A stretch of 6,266 nt of DNA from an uncultured bacterium (lineage in GTDB: Bacteria; Cyanobacteriota; Vampirovibrionia; Gastranaerophilales; Gastranaerophilaceae). Shown one piece after another: positions 5,197-6,266 of the stretch; within the stretch, counting starts at the first letter, position 1, and each line of letters starts with the position of its first letter. The notes beneath the pieces are model-generated. The model made no database searches. It was not told where the DNA came from and saw only the letters and a program-made list of their open reading frames with translations. The DNA lies in assembly GCA_900555175.1 (NCBI GenBank), contig USJT01000071.1:1-6266 (forward strand), read 5' to 3'. Position numbers and translations under genes: made by a program.

Positions 5197-6266
5197 TTAT
5201 TCATCAATTGATGTTGTCGATATATTTTGGATTGATTGAGCAATCGGTTGATCTTTTTCCAACAAGCTTAAGTATAATAATTTGTTTGCTGTTGCTTGGT
5301 CAAGGTCTATGAATTTACCTCCTGCTTTGACATCGCTTGCTGATACAATTTTAACATTAGCATTGATTTCCAAATCTCCGTATGTTAAGTGTACAGGAAC
5401 AATATCACCGACTTTCAATTTTTTATTGTGTCTTAGAGATACACCGCCTCTTGATATATCTGAGATGGCAACGACATCATCAGTTGACTCAAATGTTATC
5501 AAGTTTTGGTTTTGCTCAGCATCAAATCTCATGAATTGACGTTTATCGATTGAATCTACTCTGTCACTTACGACACGTTGTTTGTATAACTGAGCTCCTA
5601 AATCAGGTACCTCTGGAGTTGGTTGTGGTTCCGGTTCCGGATCACTATCGACATCAGTATCAGTATCGTTATCGGTATCGTTATCGGTATCTGTATCCAT
5701 ATCGTTATCGTTATCACTATCGTTATCTGAATCACTGTCGACATCAGTATCTGAATCAGTATCCGTATCGTTATCTATATCTGAATCTGTATCATTATCA
5801 GTATCCGTATCATTATCAGTATCTGTATCGTTGTCGGTATCAGTATCTGTATCGTTATCTATATCAGTATCTGTATCGTTGTCAGTATCGTTATCGGTAT
5901 CGGTATCCATATCATTATCATTATCTGTATCGTTATCCGAATCACTGTCAACATCGGTATCTGAATCTGTATCCGTATCGTTGTCTATATCAGTATCTGT
6001 ATCATTATCAGTATCTGTATCGTTATCTGTATCTGTATCGTTATCGGTATCAGTATCTATATCGTTATCTGTATCGTTATCGTTATCTGTATCTGTATCG
6101 TTATCTGTATCTGTATCTATATCGGTATCTGTATCAATATCGGTATCTGTATCATTATCTGTGTCAGATCCTTGATCATCATCTTTTGGTACAACAAGGT
6201 TATCGTCATCATTTTCATCACCTTGTTCATCAGTTGTAGGATTATCTACATAATCACCATCTTCAT
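5197..6266 (-). CDS. X-Asp repeat protein with C-terminal PilZ domain, 3' part of gene
   Basis: The frame is open from the right edge to TAA at 5199-5197, giving 355 residues. The start lies outside the window. An in-frame ATG at 5910 is inside the repeat, has no ribosome-binding site and is not the start. In protein order there is an acidic stretch (6266-6169, with [11 protein letters not shown]), then 88 uninterrupted X-Asp dipeptides (6168-5641). A Pro/Glu linker [12 protein letters not shown] (5640-5605) leads to a PilZ domain (about 5545-5240). The PilZ domain keeps both c-di-GMP-binding motifs: RQFMR (RxxxR, 5541-5527) and DISRGG (D/NxSxxG, 5460-5443), followed by GGKFIDLD. It should therefore bind c-di-GMP. 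The array resembles the Ser-Asp stalks of some surface adhesins in composition, but those are extracellular whereas PilZ domains act in the cytoplasm. Whether a membrane segment lies upstream cannot be seen. Role unknown. Confidence 0.88.
   Translation of the reverse strand, partial: EDGDYVDNPTTDEQGDENDDDNLVVPKDDDQGSDTDNDTDTDIDTDTDIDTDTDNDTDTDNDNDTDNDIDTDTDNDTDTDNDTDTDNDTDTDIDNDTDTDSDTDVDSDSDNDTDNDNDMDTDTDNDTDNDTDTDIDNDTDTDTDNDTDTDNDTDTDNDTDSDIDNDTDTDSDTDVDSDSDNDSDNDNDMDTDTDNDTDNDTDTDVDSDPEPEPQPTPEVPDLGAQLYKQRVVSDRVDSIDKRQFMRFDAEQNQNLITFESTDDVVAISDISRGGVSLRHNKKLKVGDIVPVHLTYGDLEINANVKIVSASDVKAGGKFIDLDQATANKLLYLSLLEKDQPIAQSIQNISTTSIDE
5641..5850 (-). repeat. 210-bp higher-order repeat unit, copy A
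   Basis: These 35 dipeptides align without gaps to the 35 dipeptides of 5851-6060. By hand alignment 30 of 35 X residues match, including the landmark order Met-Asn-Asn and Asn-Ser-Ser-Val-Thr-Ser (in + strand coordinate order). The DNA differs at about 24 of 210 positions, mostly synonymous third-position changes. Confidence 0.8.
5851..6060 (-). repeat. 210-bp higher-order repeat unit, copy B
   Basis: Second copy of the 35-dipeptide unit, immediately adjacent to copy A. The Met at 5908-5910 corresponds to the Met at 5698-5700 of copy A, exactly 210 bp away. Its last 60 bp (6001-6060) is in turn closely similar to 6061-6120 (about 54 of 60 bases, 9 of 10 X residues). This points to a second, smaller duplication toward the N-terminal side. 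Confidence 0.8.

Larger units (their letters stand above)
5641..6168 (-). repeat. Array of 88 X-Asp dipeptides (6-bp unit)
   Basis: Every second codon is Asp over 528 bp, without exception. By hand count X is Thr 43, Asn 24, Ser 10, Ile 6, Val 3 and Met 2. Asp is GAT 82 times and GAC 6 times. Thr uses all four ACN codons, so the DNA is far less uniform than the protein. The array encodes a highly acidic, probably disordered segment of 176 residues. It also explains the long but meaningless frames on the + strand here (Ser-Val and Tyr-Arg repeats). Confidence 0.95.

Noticed and set aside
5908..5910. ATG as start of the PilZ gene
   Set aside because: It lies inside the array. The same X-Asp pattern continues upstream of it to 6168 and the frame stays open to the window edge. 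The corresponding Met recurs 210 bp away in the other repeat copy.
5641..6168. Possible CRISPR array or non-coding satellite
   Set aside because: There are no spacer units of constant length between identical repeats. The 6-bp period keeps an open frame with Asp at every second codon, and codon-level variation fits a coding repeat.
5550..6239. Long + strand frame rich in Tyr/Arg, and the + strand Ser-Val repeat frame at 5831-6175
   Set aside because: Both are antisense shadows of the X-Asp array. A 6-bp repeat without stop codons opens other frames automatically. The - strand frame has an attached PilZ domain and a terminator.

Overview
The window is AT-rich chromosomal DNA with the standard genetic code. 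It comes from a diderm (outer-membrane) bacterium, because it encodes a TolC-family outer-membrane efflux protein with a signal peptide. AT-rich DNA, a 4Fe-4S/nitroreductase fusion, a PilZ protein and an N-terminal 'GVAALTGMVIAGRKG'-type segment in the first gene would fit an uncultured gut lineage such as Gastranaerophilales/Melainabacteria. That placement is an impression from gene character, not a proven assignment. No mobile element, tRNA, rRNA or CRISPR array is visible.

Layout, left to right. (1) Positions 1-552 hold the 3' part of an unrecognised + strand gene. It converges on a well-supported 53-aa gene on the - strand (662-823), and the two share a nested hairpin terminator (561-640). 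(2) Positions 824-1123 are non-coding. They hold the extended -10 promoter of the small gene, a perfect 16-bp palindrome (917-932) and the terminator (1069-1108) of the next - strand gene. (3) Positions 1124-1987 (-) encode a two-cluster ferredoxin fused to a nitroreductase domain. (4) Positions 1988-2066 form a very compact divergent promoter. The -10 box of the nitroreductase gene lies on the -35 box of tolC, and tolC appears to be transcribed from, or one base before, its ATG (a leaderless mRNA). (5) tolC-like gene (2067-3374) and adenine deaminase (3416-5146) are co-oriented with a 41-bp gap and no terminator between them, so they are probably one transcript ending at a bidirectional terminator (5148-5180). 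(6) Converging on that terminator is the 3' part of a remarkable - strand gene (5197 to the right edge). It encodes a PilZ (c-di-GMP receptor) domain at the C-terminus, joined by a Pro/Glu linker to an unbroken array of 88 X-Asp dipeptides and a further acidic stretch.

The most noteworthy object is the X-Asp/PilZ fusion. Its array keeps Asp at 88 of 88 alternate positions while codons vary freely, and it contains two diverged copies of a 210-bp higher-order unit plus an overlapping 60-bp duplication. The second point of interest is the interlocked divergent promoter with the predicted leaderless tolC message. The other genes are enzymes of known families.
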